Shown: positions 34,445-45,206 of the stretch, one piece after another
Layout of the letters: the number at the start of each line of letters is the position of its first letter
Numbering within the stretch: the first letter of the stretch is position 1
Assembly (NCBI GenBank): GCA_001051155.2
Contig: JYIP02000009.1
Location: forward strand, 372,001 to 436,000
Reading direction: 5' to 3'
Origin: Chrysoporthe austroafricana
Taxonomy: Eukaryota > Ascomycota > Sordariomycetes > Diaporthales > Cryphonectriaceae
DNA length: 64,000 nt
The notes under the pieces: model-generated
What the model saw: only the letters and a program-made list of their open reading frames with translations
The model's database searches: none
What the model was told of the DNA's origin: nothing
Program-made: the position numbers and the translations under genes

Positions 34445-37400
34445 ATGGCCTCCTCAGGCATGCTCACAAAGGTAAATCCTCCCCTTTTTTACTACAGGCT
34501 ACCCCATTGGGCAGTTAAGAAGGGCGCAACACTGACGATGCGCCGATAGTTCGAGAGCAAGAGCTCGCGCGCCAAGGGAATCGCCTTCCATCCCAAGCGG
34601 TAAGTTGGACCGTCCTCCTACCGCGTCGCTTCCTCAAGGCTGACCATAGCCGATCGCAGACCATGGATCCTCGTCTCTCTACACTCCTCGACCATTCAGC
34701 TATGGGACTGTACGTACAATTCTGCGGAAATATAACTCCCTAGTGCAGGTGGTGATTCCGGGGCAGGGGATGCAACGGGAGGGGCACTTGTCCAAGCTGT
34801 GGCACGCCCTCCCACGCGCCCTGCTCTTCCGGATGCTCTCCAGGTCTCGAGAATGGATGCTGATGATGCTGCGCTGACATAGACCGTATGGGAACCTTGA
34901 TCGACCGACTCGAAGGTCACAGCGGTCCCGTCCGAGGCGTCGACTTCCACAAGACCCAACCCCTCTTCGTCTCCGGTGGTGACGACTACAAGATCAAGGT
35001 CTGGTCTCTGACAACCAGGCGGGAATTGTTCACGCTTAATGGGCACCTGGACTACGTTCGAACCGTTTTCTTCCACCACGAACTGCCATGGATCATTTCC
35101 TCCTCCGACGACCAGACTATCAGGATATGGAATTGGCAGAACCGGTCCCTGATTTGCACCATGACCGGTCACAACCACTATGTCATGTGCGCCAACTTCC
35201 ACCCGACCCAGGACCTGGTCGTCTCCGCATCACTAGACCAGTCCGTCCGTGTTTGGGACATCTCGGGCCTGCGAAAGAAGCACTCCGCGCCGACGTCGAT
35301 GACCTTCGAAGAGCAGGTGGCGAGGGGAAATCAGAACCAGACCGATATGTTCGGTAACACAGATGCTGTTGTCAAGTTCGTTCTGGAGGGCCACGACAGG
35401 GGCGTGAATTGGGTTGCGTTCCATCCAACCATGCCCCTCATCGTATCGGCCGGCGACGATAGGTTGGTCAAGCTATGGCGGATGAGTGAGACTAAGGCTT
35501 GGGAGGTCGACACATGCCGAGGACATTTCCAGAATGCATCTGGCTGCCTGTTCCATCCTCATCAGGACCTCATCCTTTCTGCCGGCGAAGATAAGACTAT
35601 CCGCGTCTGGGACCTAAACAAGAGGACCAGCGTGCAGAGCTTCAAGCGGGAGAACGACCGTTTCTGGGTGATCGCCGCCCACCCCGAGATCAACCTGTTC
35701 GCAGCTGGCCACGACAACGGAGTCATGGTCTTCAAGTTGGAACGCGAGCGGCCCGCGATGGCTGTCCACCAGAACACTCTATTCTATATCACCAAGGAGA
35801 AGCATGTGAAGTCATATGACTTCCAGAAGGGGACGGAGAGCCCAACGCTTCTATCCCTTAAGAAGGTCGGGCCAGCATGGGTCCCTCCTCGGACTTTGTC
35901 CTACAACCCTGCCGAACGCTCCGTCTTGGTGACGTCCTCCACGGACGGGGGCTCCTACGAGCTGATCAACCTTCCTCGCGACGGCTCCGGCGCGATAGAA
36001 CCAACGGAATCCAAGCGTGGCCAAGGCAACTCGGCCATTTTCGTTGCTCGAAACCGGTTTGCCGTTCTGAACACCTCTTCCCAAACTATCGACATCAAAG
36101 ACCTGTCCAACTCAACAACTCGGTCTTTCAAGCCTCCGGTTGGCACCACGGATATCTACTTTGGCGGAACTGGTAACTTGCTCATCATCACACCGACCGC
36201 TGTCCATCTCTATGACATCCAACAGAAGAAGAGCACCGCAGAGCTGTCTGTCAGCGGCGTGAAGTACGTGGTCTGGTCGAACGACGGGCTGTATGCTGCT
36301 CTCCTGAGTAAGCATAATGTTACGATTGTGACCAAGACGCTGGAGCAGGTCAGCACTCTGCACGAGACGATCAGGATCAAGAGCGCTACTTGGGATGACG
36401 CCGGTGTTCTTCTCTACTCCACCCTCAACCATATCAAGTACACTCTGCTCAACGGCGATAACGGCATCGTTCGAACACTAGATACGACTGTCTATCTCAC
36501 GCGTGTCAAGGGCCGCAATGTCTACTGCCTTGATCGGGCAGCGAAGCCTAAGATTCTACACATTGATCCCACCGAGTACCGTTTCAAGCTCTCCCTAGTC
36601 AAGAAGAACTACAGTGAAATGCTTGACATCATCCGGAATTCGAGCTTGGTCGGACAGTCCGTCATCTCGTACGTGCAGAAGAAGGGCTATCCTGAAATTG
36701 CACTGCAGTTTGTACAGGACCCAACAACACGTTTCGAGCTCGCTCTTGAATGTGGTAACCTCGATGTGGCCGTAGAGATGGCCAAGGAGTTGGACAAGCA
36801 GGTCCTGTGGTTGAAGCTCGGTACTGAGGCCTTGTCGCACGGAAACCACCAGGTTGTGGAGATGGCCTACCAGAAGTTAAAGCAGTTCGACAAGCTGTCC
36901 TTCCTTTACCTTACGACTGGTGACCAGTCCAAGCTTGCAAGGATGGCCAAGATCGCTGAGCATAGAGGAGACTTCACTGCACGATTCCAGAACGACCTGT
37001 ATCTTGGCGAGAAAGATCGGGTACAGATGTTCAAGGAGGTCGACTTGTACCCGTTGGCGTACATGACCGCCAAATCCTATGGCATGGATGATGAGTGCGA
37101 AGCCATTTTGGAGGCTACGGGCTTGACGGAGGATCAGATCACGATGCCTAAGATCGGTGACGCTCTGACCCCACCAAAACCCGTTGTGCCAACCTACAAG
37201 GCAAACTGGCCTACAAAGGCTACCTCGCAGTCATTCTTCGAGAAGGCTCTTATGGGTGAAATGGAAGGACTGTCATTGGACGACACACCGGCAACCGCGA
37301 ATGGCTTCGGTGATGATGTCGAGGACGATGGTGCCGCCAAGAATGGCGCACTGGCTGATGAAGAGGAGGATGAGGACGCCGCGGGATGGGATATGGGCGA

Positions 37401-38466
37401 CGACATCGTGCCAGAAGTAGAGGGCGACTTTGTCAATGTCGAAAGCACAGATGCCGGCGGCTCTGGCAGCAGCGAGGCCGACCTTTGGGCTCGGAACTCG
37501 CCACTGGCGGTGGATCATGCTGCGGGAGGATCATTCGAGAGCGCCATGAATCTTCTCAATAGGCAAGTTGGTGCCGTCAACTTCGCGCCGCTCAAGCCAA
37601 GATTCATGGAAGTGTACGAGGCTTCCAAGACCTACCTGCCTGCATCTGCGGGACTTCCGCCTCTCGTCAACTATGTGCGCCGGACGGTTGATGAGCAGGA
37701 CCTGAGACAAGTGCTGCCATTCATTCCTCGTGATCTTGAGCACTTGGCCAGCAACGACCTACAACGAGGTTACGACTCGATGAAGGCCAACAAACTGGAG
37801 GATGGTCTGACAATCTTCAAGAGCATCCTGCACGCGATACTAGTCAACGCGGTATCAAGTGAGGGCGAGGTCGCAGAGGCGAAGAAACTCATCACCTCTG
37901 CGAGCGAGTACTCTGTCGCCATGAGCGTCGAGCTTGCACGAAGAAAGCTCGGTGCCCCGGCCGAGGTCAACGCCGATCCTCAGAAGCTGAAGCGCTCTCT
38001 GGAGCTGTCGGCATACTTCACCATTCCCAAGATTGAGGTGCCTCACCGGCAGCTTGCCTTGCTCAATGCCATGAACTTGGCGGTCAGGAGCAAGAACTAC
38101 AGTTCGGCTTTGAGCTTTGCTAACCGCATATTGGCGAATGGCGGTGCTAACAAGATACTGGAGAATGTAAGTCTTACAAACCATCACGCGAAGCGAAATT
38201 TATTTGCTGATATTCTTCTGCAGGCACGCAAGACGAAGGCTCAGTGCGAGCGCAACCCGCACGACGCGGTGGAAATCGAGTTCGACCAATTCGCCGAATT
38301 CGAGATCTGCGCTGCCAGCCACACCCCTATCTACAGCGGCACGGCGTATGAAGAATGCGCGTTCGACGGCTCCAAGTACCACACCAAGTACAAGGGCACG
38401 GTGTGCACAGTGTGCGAGGTGTGCGAGGTCGGCAAGCACGGTAGCGGCCTGAAGCTGTTCTTCTAA
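34445..38466 (+). CDS. COP1: Coatomer subunit alpha (alpha-COP)
   Basis: Largest subunit of the COPI coat, which returns cargo such as K/HDEL-receptor complexes from Golgi to ER. Exons 34445-34471, 34550-34599, 34660-34709, 34883-38166 and 38224-38466 give 1217 residues, close to the human and yeast lengths. The spliced start MASSGMLTK joins FESKSSRAKGIAFHPKR and then PWILVSLHSSTIQLWDY, the highly conserved first WD repeat. Further WD repeats follow (GHSGPVRGVDF, GHLDYVRTVFF, GHDRGVNWVAFHP), then the second propeller, the helical solenoid and the C-terminal epsilon-COP-binding domain with a Cys-rich end (GTVCTVCEVCEVG) and terminal KLFF. The last intron (38167-38223) is 57 nt, a multiple of three and free of stops, so unspliced message would still read through. 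UGGT is the divergent neighbour. Confidence 0.97.
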
Positions 38467-39104
38467 GCGATTCTGGGTTGGGAGAGGGGGGGGGGACTCG
38501 CGATGGGAAAAGTAGATGGGTCCTGGTTGCAGGGGAGTAGAAGGTAGCCTTGAAATTTGATCATGATTCCAAGAAAAAATGAAGGCGACGGCTGCCGTAT
38601 CCCTGGGCCAAGATTTATGAAGCCAAGACGAATCCTAGGCGTGAAAATGGGACAATGGCTGGCCGTTGGAAATCGTGTTCTGTGTCTTTGGCTCTTCAAA
38701 CAAAATACGGCGATTAGGACGACAACTACACTGGAGGTTAGCACCAAATATATCTTATATTCATGTCACACCTCGTCCGGATGCTCGCACCGTCGTCTCG
38801 GCCAACGTTCGCGTGGTTTTTCCCCAGGCATAGGCCGTCGGACCTAATCACAGCCAAGCACGGTAAAGGGCCACGTCGTCGTTTGGTCGTCGAATGATAT
38901 TACATTGTCATCATGTCTATGCGTTTTGCCGTGCTCTAGCAAATCCTCGTCACTCCCTGACTCTGTGCATCATGCCAACCCCCCCCCCGTCCCCCAGGTC
39001 GCGGCATCGCGTTCCAGACCTCGACCTGTGATGTCTTCCCACGGTGAAGAGGCTCTGCCACTGACGCCACATCCGCCCACCGAGCCATCCGGCAGAAGGC
39101 GGGG
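38467..39104. other. Convergent intergenic region
   Basis: About 640 bp between the convergent alpha-COP and RPN12 genes, with several C and G runs. It should hold both 3' ends. Nothing else was recognised. Confidence 0.5.
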
Positions 39105-40097
39105 CTACACGATCGTCTCGAGCTCCCTCGCGTACCCCAGTGCGTTCTCGATGACCAGCTTGCTCATCCCCTCCTTGCCGCCGCCGGCGGCACCGCCCGC
39201 TGCAGCGTCGTCCTGCTCCTCCTCGGCGGCCTCGGTCTCCTTGGGGAAGTAGATCATGCCGTCCTTGAGGATCCAGCCGCGCGACCTGGCGAACTCGATC
39301 ACAGCGCCTTCGGAGTCGAGGAACAGGAGGGACTTCGTAGAGGAGATGGGCAGGCTGGGGTAGGCACGCTCGCTGGACGAGGCGATCTCGGAGCGGATCT
39401 GGGAGGTGAGGATCTGTGGGACGGCCGGGTCAGCAGCAGGTCTCTCCCGCAGCGAGGCGGGCCAGCTCCGAGCAACGAGCCAGCTGTGTCGGTAAAAGGG
39501 GGGGGGGGAGTAATGGATGGGCGGGCAGACAAAGGGGGCACTGACCTCCGAAAACACGGCGTATTCCTCGCTCGGCACCTCGCGGCTCTTCATGGCCTTC
39601 CAGACGCGGTCGTAGCTCCCCTCCATCAGCCACCGCTCGAGGCGGATGGGGTAGCCGAGGAAGCGGTCGCCCTCGACGTCGACGCTGCCGCCGCCGCCCT
39701 CGCGGGCGGACAGGCTCTCCAACTCGCTGTGGAACTCGGCGTAGCGGCCCTGGGTGAGGAGCAGCAGCAGGTAGAGGCCGGTGACCCGGTTGCGCTCGGG
39801 CAGGGCGGGGGCGAGCACGGCGGCGGGCAGCTCGTAGAAGGGAGCGAGCTGCGACACGTAGCGCGTGAAGGCGTCCGGGTCGCGGGCGCGGATGCTGTAC
39901 AGGGCGCCCTGCTCGTACGTCTCGCGGGCGAGGGCGAGGATCGGCTGCGGCTGCGGCGGGCTCGAGGGCGAGAGCGCCGAGAGCTTGAGGAGGAGGAGCT
40001 TGGCCCGCGAGAGGAGCGAGGCGGCGTCCGCGTAGCTGAGGGTGGAGGGCGAGGACCGCAGCTGGGCGAGGAGCTGCTGCAGCTGGCGGTCGGCCAT
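39105..40097 (-). CDS. RPN12: 26S proteasome lid subunit Rpn12 (PCI/CSN8-type)
   Basis: Subunit of the 19S regulatory particle lid. Exons 40097-39546 and 39413-39105 on the minus strand give 286 residues, near the yeast length of 274. The start MADRQLQQLLAQL is followed by helical repeats (LARETYEQGALYSIRARD, TGLYLLLLLTQGRYAEF) and the C-terminal winged-helix part with IRSEIASSSERAY, SLLFLDSEGAVIEFARSRGW, which is the most conserved block of the family. The intron 39545-39414 (gtcagt...ccacag, 132 nt) is a multiple of three and contains no stop, so the gene also reads as one long frame; the inserted 44 residues, with a run from a poly-C tract, do not belong to the fold. An alanine/glycine/glutamate-rich loop near the C-terminus is lineage-specific. 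Located in nucleus and cytosol. Confidence 0.93.
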   Translation of the reverse strand: MADRQLQQLLAQLRSSPSTLSYADAASLLSRAKLLLLKLSALSPSSPPQPQPILALARETYEQGALYSIRARDPDAFTRYVSQLAPFYELPAAVLAPALPERNRVTGLYLLLLLTQGRYAEFHSELESLSAREGGGGSVDVEGDRFLGYPIRLERWLMEGSYDRVWKAMKSREVPSEEYAVFSEVSAPFVCPPIHYSPPPFYRHSWLVARSWPASLRERPAADPAVPQILTSQIRSEIASSSERAYPSLPISSTKSLLFLDSEGAVIEFARSRGWILKDGMIYFPKETEAAEEEQDDAAAGGAAGGGKEGMSKLVIENALGYARELETIV

Positions 40098-40113
40098 CCT
40101 GGGTGGTCTGGGG

Positions 40114-40147
40114 AGGTGGTTGGTGGTGGTGGTGGTGATGATAGTGG
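40114..40147. repeat. GGT trinucleotide repeat upstream of RPN12
   Basis: A run of GGT units (CCA on the gene's strand) lies just upstream of the RPN12 start. Read on the gene's strand it codes Thr/Ser-rich sequence in frame with the start, from an upstream ATG at 40205. Confidence 0.7.
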
Positions 40148-42246
40148 TAGAGGAGGCAGCCCAGAGGGTGGCGGGTGCGCTCTGTATCCGGTTGAGTTTT
40201 GGCACAGATCAGAGCGGAGCTAGGTTGATCGCGAATTGGGATAGAGTTGTTTTAGTCTGTGCAGACCTCTCGGGGTGCGAATGTTGTCGTAGATCGTATT
40301 CTTCGCCTGGAATGGTGTCGTCGTGGTTGTTGTCTTGCAGTTGCTGAGCTGGAAGTCGGTCCAAGCGAAAGCCAGCAACAGGCTGCGGGAAGCTGACGAT
40401 TGACGTTGACTTCCGGCTGGCAACGTAGGGCAACAGGGGTCTGGGTGTATCTCAGGCTAGACTGCTCGCTCCACTGGGGACTCCCCCCCTGGACCACCCC
40501 CACATTTCCCCCTCAACCCCTACGATATACCAAAACACCTGGGAGATATATGAGAAAAGAAGCACCGTAGCATGAGGCCAATACCATCGAGCCCTCTTTC
40601 AAGCCAAGCCTCTGTAGCTCGTGCTCCGCCATGGGCGAGGCCACCTCTCGCTGTCGGCGCCCCATCAGTGTTCCGTGGAGCGAGCACAGGCCTGGACTGG
40701 TCTCCCCGGGCAATATGGTGGACTACCCAGTACTATGGTAATAGCACGGTAGTATCAGCGCTTGGCTCTCTCCCTGGCCTCAAGAGCAGCCAGCTTATTA
40801 AGATTTGCGGAGATATCTCAACGTCATGAGCTTCAGTCTCCCGAGGTAGCTAGCCTCATGTCGCTTTACCAGGCAAATATCACCTCGAGGGTCGTCATGA
40901 CTCATCAGCTCATCTACGCTCTTGATTTCGACATGTCATCTTCGTGGAACTCCGTTGCGAAGCACAAAAGCACACGCATGATGCTGTCTCCTCGAACAGG
41001 TTCATGCGTTCATGAGCAGCGCCAGATCGATATCGTGTCAGGGCAGCTGCTGTGAGCGATCTGGCGACTCGGATGTTGCCAGGAGGGAACAAAACCAGGT
41101 GCTCATAAGGTTCGGGCCACAGTAGCGTGACCTTCCTTTTCTTTCTTGCGCAGCCTCGAGTGTACATGGTTATCGAACGTTGAAGCTGACCGCCATCTAC
41201 CTTGCTGCCCAGTGCCAGGCTTGATAGTCATGCTGTGTTCTGGGTGACTGGTCTGGGCCTGGCTGCTGTGCTGCTGCTCGCAAGACAGGCAGGCCACTGT
41301 GCCGTTTTGGAGTTATGCCGTCCATCTGCCATACTCCGGGATCGTCTGGAAATTTCCCCTCCGAGCGTCGACCTGGGGAGTTCTGGGGCCTTCCTCTTTC
41401 TGGATGGGAAGCTTCAGGACTGCAACAGGTCCGACTTATCACAGAGGTGAACCCTGGGCGCAACCAGTCGCTGTCCAGGGGCAAGTCGTTGACCGCATCA
41501 CCACCGGCTGCGATCATCACATACTACCTCGGAAAGCGTCTGCTTGCCCTTCCCTCGTACCTTAGATCTGCTCGCATCCACTATCTTTGTGTGATTATCC
41601 CCCCTCGCAGGTCTATCTCCTCCATAGGCTTTCCGGACATCAACTAGTGGACCCTAGCCCGTTGAGCCAGTTGCTTGACGATCTATCTGCCTTGATTCAT
41701 TCCCTGAGAACACATCACGAGCCACCATGCTGGGACTGATCGACGACTGCATTGGGCTTGCAGGCCCTCGAGAGGACAAGTTATGATGGCAACCTATCGG
41801 TCAGCCAATGCTGGAGAATTCTGGTCTCTTTGCACCGTCTGTTTTCAACAGGAAGGCGGCTGCACCGTGGTGTGCCGATACTGTGCAAGCACGGTCCAAG
41901 ACTTCACAATCAAGACAAGTCGTCCCGTTAAGGCTGGATTATGGAGAAGGTGCATCTTACCAAGCCGTTGTCTGGTCTCACGAAGTCTACAACCCCTGGA
42001 TCGAACATGGAGCTTGTTCTGCGGTAGTGCTGTGGTTACATCATTGGTATTTGGGCTATTCTATATGCCTCGAGTATGTCTGGTCTGCGTCCTATCCTCG
42101 GATGGCTGCAGTGGAGAAGACTAGTGGAACAGCGCCTCCCAACATTTCACGAGAGACTCGAAACGGAAATGGACCAACTATTATCTCACGGTACGAGGAC
42201 CAGTGGAAGGGATGGGTCCTGTTATCTTGAAGCCGGGGGCCTAGAC

Positions 42247-42310
42247 ATCCCACAGGAGATTTATCCCACGGGAGGACTATCCCAGAGGAAGGTTATCCCA
42301 CAGAGGCACT
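42247..42310. repeat. 16-bp minisatellite, four copies
   Basis: Four consecutive 16-bp units begin with atccca at 42247, 42263, 42279 and 42295 (for example atcccacaggagattt, atcccacgggaggact). The period is exact while bases 7-16 vary, so the array is old and diverged. Confidence 0.85.
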
Positions 42311-42885
42311 ACTTTTCAAGTGGGAGAGATAGCCTCGAGCTCATGAGATGTCCCTAGAGGTAGGGTTGTCAGAGGATAGACGCTTTGTTCCCCCATGGTA
42401 CAGCTTTCGTTTCAGTATGCCTCTCCTCAAAGCAATCTCTTCTTTGCACCACCCTTCACATACCAGGCAACAATCAACAAGGTCACAAGGAATCTCCCAG
42501 GGAGCTGCATCCAGCATTCCGAATCTGGTGTGCCTATCTCACAAGAGAGGCAAGGCTCAGCGGTGGTGATTGGGCACCAGGAAAAGCTAGGTCACGAAAG
42601 CGCGAGACAGGCCAGAAGTGTCTGTGCTAGGGCGACGATAACCCTCCGTATACTTTTTCTTGATTTATTTTTTCCTTTTTCTCAGTTCTGGCAGTGGCTC
42701 CCACACGGCCTTCTAAGTACTAAATGTCTTTGATCCACTCACCCACCAGACTCCTCCAACACTTCCATCAACCAGTCGATTCTATGGAGCGAACGGCTCC
42801 AAAGCTCTATCGACTGCTTCGATAGATCACCATTTAGTATCTACCGCTTGCCTCGCCATACGCACTCTACTTTTGCAGCATCAAG

Positions 42886-43872
42886 ATGGCTGAGAACGGA
42901 GGTAGCGGCGCATCCGACAACCGCGTCGTAAGAGAAGAGGCTATTCAGACTATCCGAGCCGCCACCGCCGCGAGAGAGAGTAAGAAGGGCACCGGAGAGG
43001 ACAGAGATGGCGCTGAACCACAACAGAGCAATGGCAACCATCAAGATCCTCCCCCTGCCGAGGAGCAGCAGGATGATGAGGTAAACGGGACGGCCCCATG
43101 GGTTCCGCTCGACACGACCGACTCAACCGCCGATCCCGAACGGGTCCCAGAGCAGGCGGCTTCAGCAGAGCCATCCGAGTCCACGCAGACATCCGAGCTA
43201 CCGACACCTCAGGACCCTTTTCCTGATCTGTGGAACGGGATTCAACTGGATTTATCCGTGTTCAGAGAGGCGTACCTACGCTCCCTCCACCGATCCGATC
43301 CCTTGTTGGACAACCAGTCCCCGGGCCAAGAGAGGCAGCAACAACCCATGTCCGCCTCGTCAGACGCCGAGGACGGCATCGCCACGCCGGACGCCTCGTC
43401 CGCGCCGTCCGCAGCCCCGCCATCGTCCGAGCCGTCGCAGGCCACCCTCTACGCGGAGCTGCTGGCCTCGTCGTGGCCCGAGCCGCCCCCCCACCGCGCG
43501 GCCCCCGTCCGCCAGCCGCCCCCCTGGGCTTTCGCGTCCTCCCTCGCCCCCGGTCAGGTCCCGGACCAGCAGCACGAGCAGCCGGACGGCCAGGACGGGG
43601 CGCCGATGTACTCGTATCCGGTGGAGAACCTAGCTGCCGCCTACTACCCACAACTGCAGAACCTTTACCTCTACGATAACTACTTGGTATATGACGACCT
43701 AAATACTTTGAACTATCCGTCCTACAGTCATACCATACCCGCCGGGAGCGGATGGTTGGGATGGTTGCCACCGGTGCCGCCACCGCCACCGGAGGGAGAG
43801 TACCCTGGGACACAGTGGGACGAGGAGGCGGACATGGTATGGATACCCAACGTCATTCAAAGATATAACTGA
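42886..43872 (+). CDS. Hypothetical protein, intrinsically disordered
   Basis: A single-exon frame of 328 codons starting MAENGGSGASDN, preceded by aagatgg, a fair start context. The protein is rich in Pro, Glu, Ser, Gln and Asp over its first two thirds, with no hydrophobic core, signal peptide or membrane segment. The last quarter changes to aromatic-rich sequence (YYPQLQNLYLYDNYLVYDDL) and then WLGWLPPVPPPPPEGEY, ending in WIPNVIQRYN, which may be a folded or binding element. Codon use (C/G-rich third positions in 43380-43600) is coding-like. I recognise no family; it is probably lineage-specific, perhaps a scaffold or a nuclear factor. It could also include an unrecognised intron. Confidence 0.55.
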   Translation: MAENGGSGASDNRVVREEAIQTIRAATAARESKKGTGEDRDGAEPQQSNGNHQDPPPAEEQQDDEVNGTAPWVPLDTTDSTADPERVPEQAASAEPSESTQTSELPTPQDPFPDLWNGIQLDLSVFREAYLRSLHRSDPLLDNQSPGQERQQQPMSASSDAEDGIATPDASSAPSAAPPSSEPSQATLYAELLASSWPEPPPHRAAPVRQPPPWAFASSLAPGQVPDQQHEQPDGQDGAPMYSYPVENLAAAYYPQLQNLYLYDNYLVYDDLNTLNYPSYSHTIPAGSGWLGWLPPVPPPPPEGEYPGTQWDEEADMVWIPNVIQRYN

Positions 43873-45206
43873 TGAAAACCGCGAAACGGATCGACCTTCG
43901 GCTCTCCGAGTTGGTAGTCAGACTTCCACCGTCCGGGACACCTCTCATATGTCGAGCACGCGGGATATTGGTCACGTACAGCGGGTTTGGATGTGCCCTC
44001 AATCATTTCCAAGGTTTTCAATCCTTGCTATATTCTGTGATTTCTCTTGGCATACGCCGCATTTCGAAATGTCGCTCGAGCCCAGCAAAGAGCGAGGAAA
44101 CCACTGCTGACCACCAGCACTTTTCGTCCCCAACGAGTATACTCTCTTTTAGATTACAGCATGGCCGCTTAGCGATGAGGATACATCCCGGGGGATCCTT
44201 CATCTTTGGCAGTCTACTCGCTCCTTACAATGCAGCGTGAGCGCATAGTTTTAGTTCACGAATATGACTCGTCAGTCGTCAATGCTGTAGATCTGCCCAT
44301 CCAGATGCCACCGATCTGGAGGCCGGCTTAAACCGGCGGAGGCCACGATCCATCCGAATGAGGGAGTACTGTAGGGATCTCATCCTCTTCAGCGAGCTAG
44401 TGTGCGAAAGGTCTAGTTCCATCATCACAACCAGGCCCGCCTAAAGCTGTCCTCATTACCCCGTCCATATCAGTATCACGACCAACCTATGCGGCCCAGA
44501 GTAGTCCCAACAACCCCCTACAGTCAGGTCTCCTATGAAGCCTGAGCATGCGCCACGCCAGCTGCCTCGCGCCAGGGTGGAAATCACGTCGGCAGGATAT
44601 AAAAGGGAGGTTTGGGGGCGGGCGTCTACATCTATGTGGGGGTAATGGGGGCTCTTTTCGAGATTACCTAGATTGGAGATGCAAGTAGACACACGCAAAA
44701 CATCGCACATATCCATCCCCAAAACCCGCTCAGGTCTCCCGAATGTACCCAGGCTCGCTCCCTCAGGCGATACTTTCTCGCACCAGCACTCCGCAACGTC
44801 TTGCCCATGAGCACCGAACGACGCAAACAAGTCACCAGATCCAGTTCGTTCAAGAGCAACACAAAATTTATCCGCTTGCATGCCTGCTTTTGTTGATATC
44901 TATCGCGCGTGATTCATGCTCGCCCCCATCGGCCTCTGTCCGTAATTAACCCGCGGGGCCCCTCAAGCTAGCTAGATGCTCCTCGGAGATTTGAGACCAG
45001 ATCGTTGTTGTTGCTGTAAAGTCCAGCACGGGAAAGAACCGACCCACAGCAAAAAGGATATGTGGCGCGTGTGTGTGTATGTGTGCATGTATCATGATGG
45101 CAGAAAAGCGCTTTCAATAATGGATCGATCAAGCACGCTAGGCCCACCCGTGGTATCTTCGCTTCATATAGCAGAACGTCTCGTCCCCCCAGACCTAGGG
45201 GGCGAT
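43873..45206. other. Convergent intergenic region
   Basis: About 1.3 kb between the disordered protein and the 3' end of SKT5. Contains an imperfect hairpin gccggcttaaaccggc near 44325 and a TATA-like element at 44598, but no supported gene. The 68-codon frame at 44743 downstream of the TATA element is weak. Confidence 0.5.
44598..44604 (+). promoter_or_regulatory. TATA box without clear gene
   Basis: The perfect element tataaaa is followed on the plus strand by GC-rich sequence and a short frame beginning at 44743. The downstream DNA is the 3' region of SKT5 on the opposite strand, so a transcript from here would be antisense to it. Confidence 0.25.

Larger units (their letters stand above)
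40098..42885. other. 2.8-kb gene-free stretch
   Basis: Between the RPN12 start and the plus-strand disordered protein I see no supported gene. Frames are up to about 140 codons (41808-42230) but overlap in several frames and lack motifs. It contains the GGT repeat near 40120 and a 16-bp minisatellite at 42247. No tRNA was recognised. Confidence 0.5.

Noticed and set aside
38167..38223. Treating the alpha-COP frame as continuous to its stop
   Set aside because: Strong splice sites and the conserved sequence on either side show that 57 nt are an intron.
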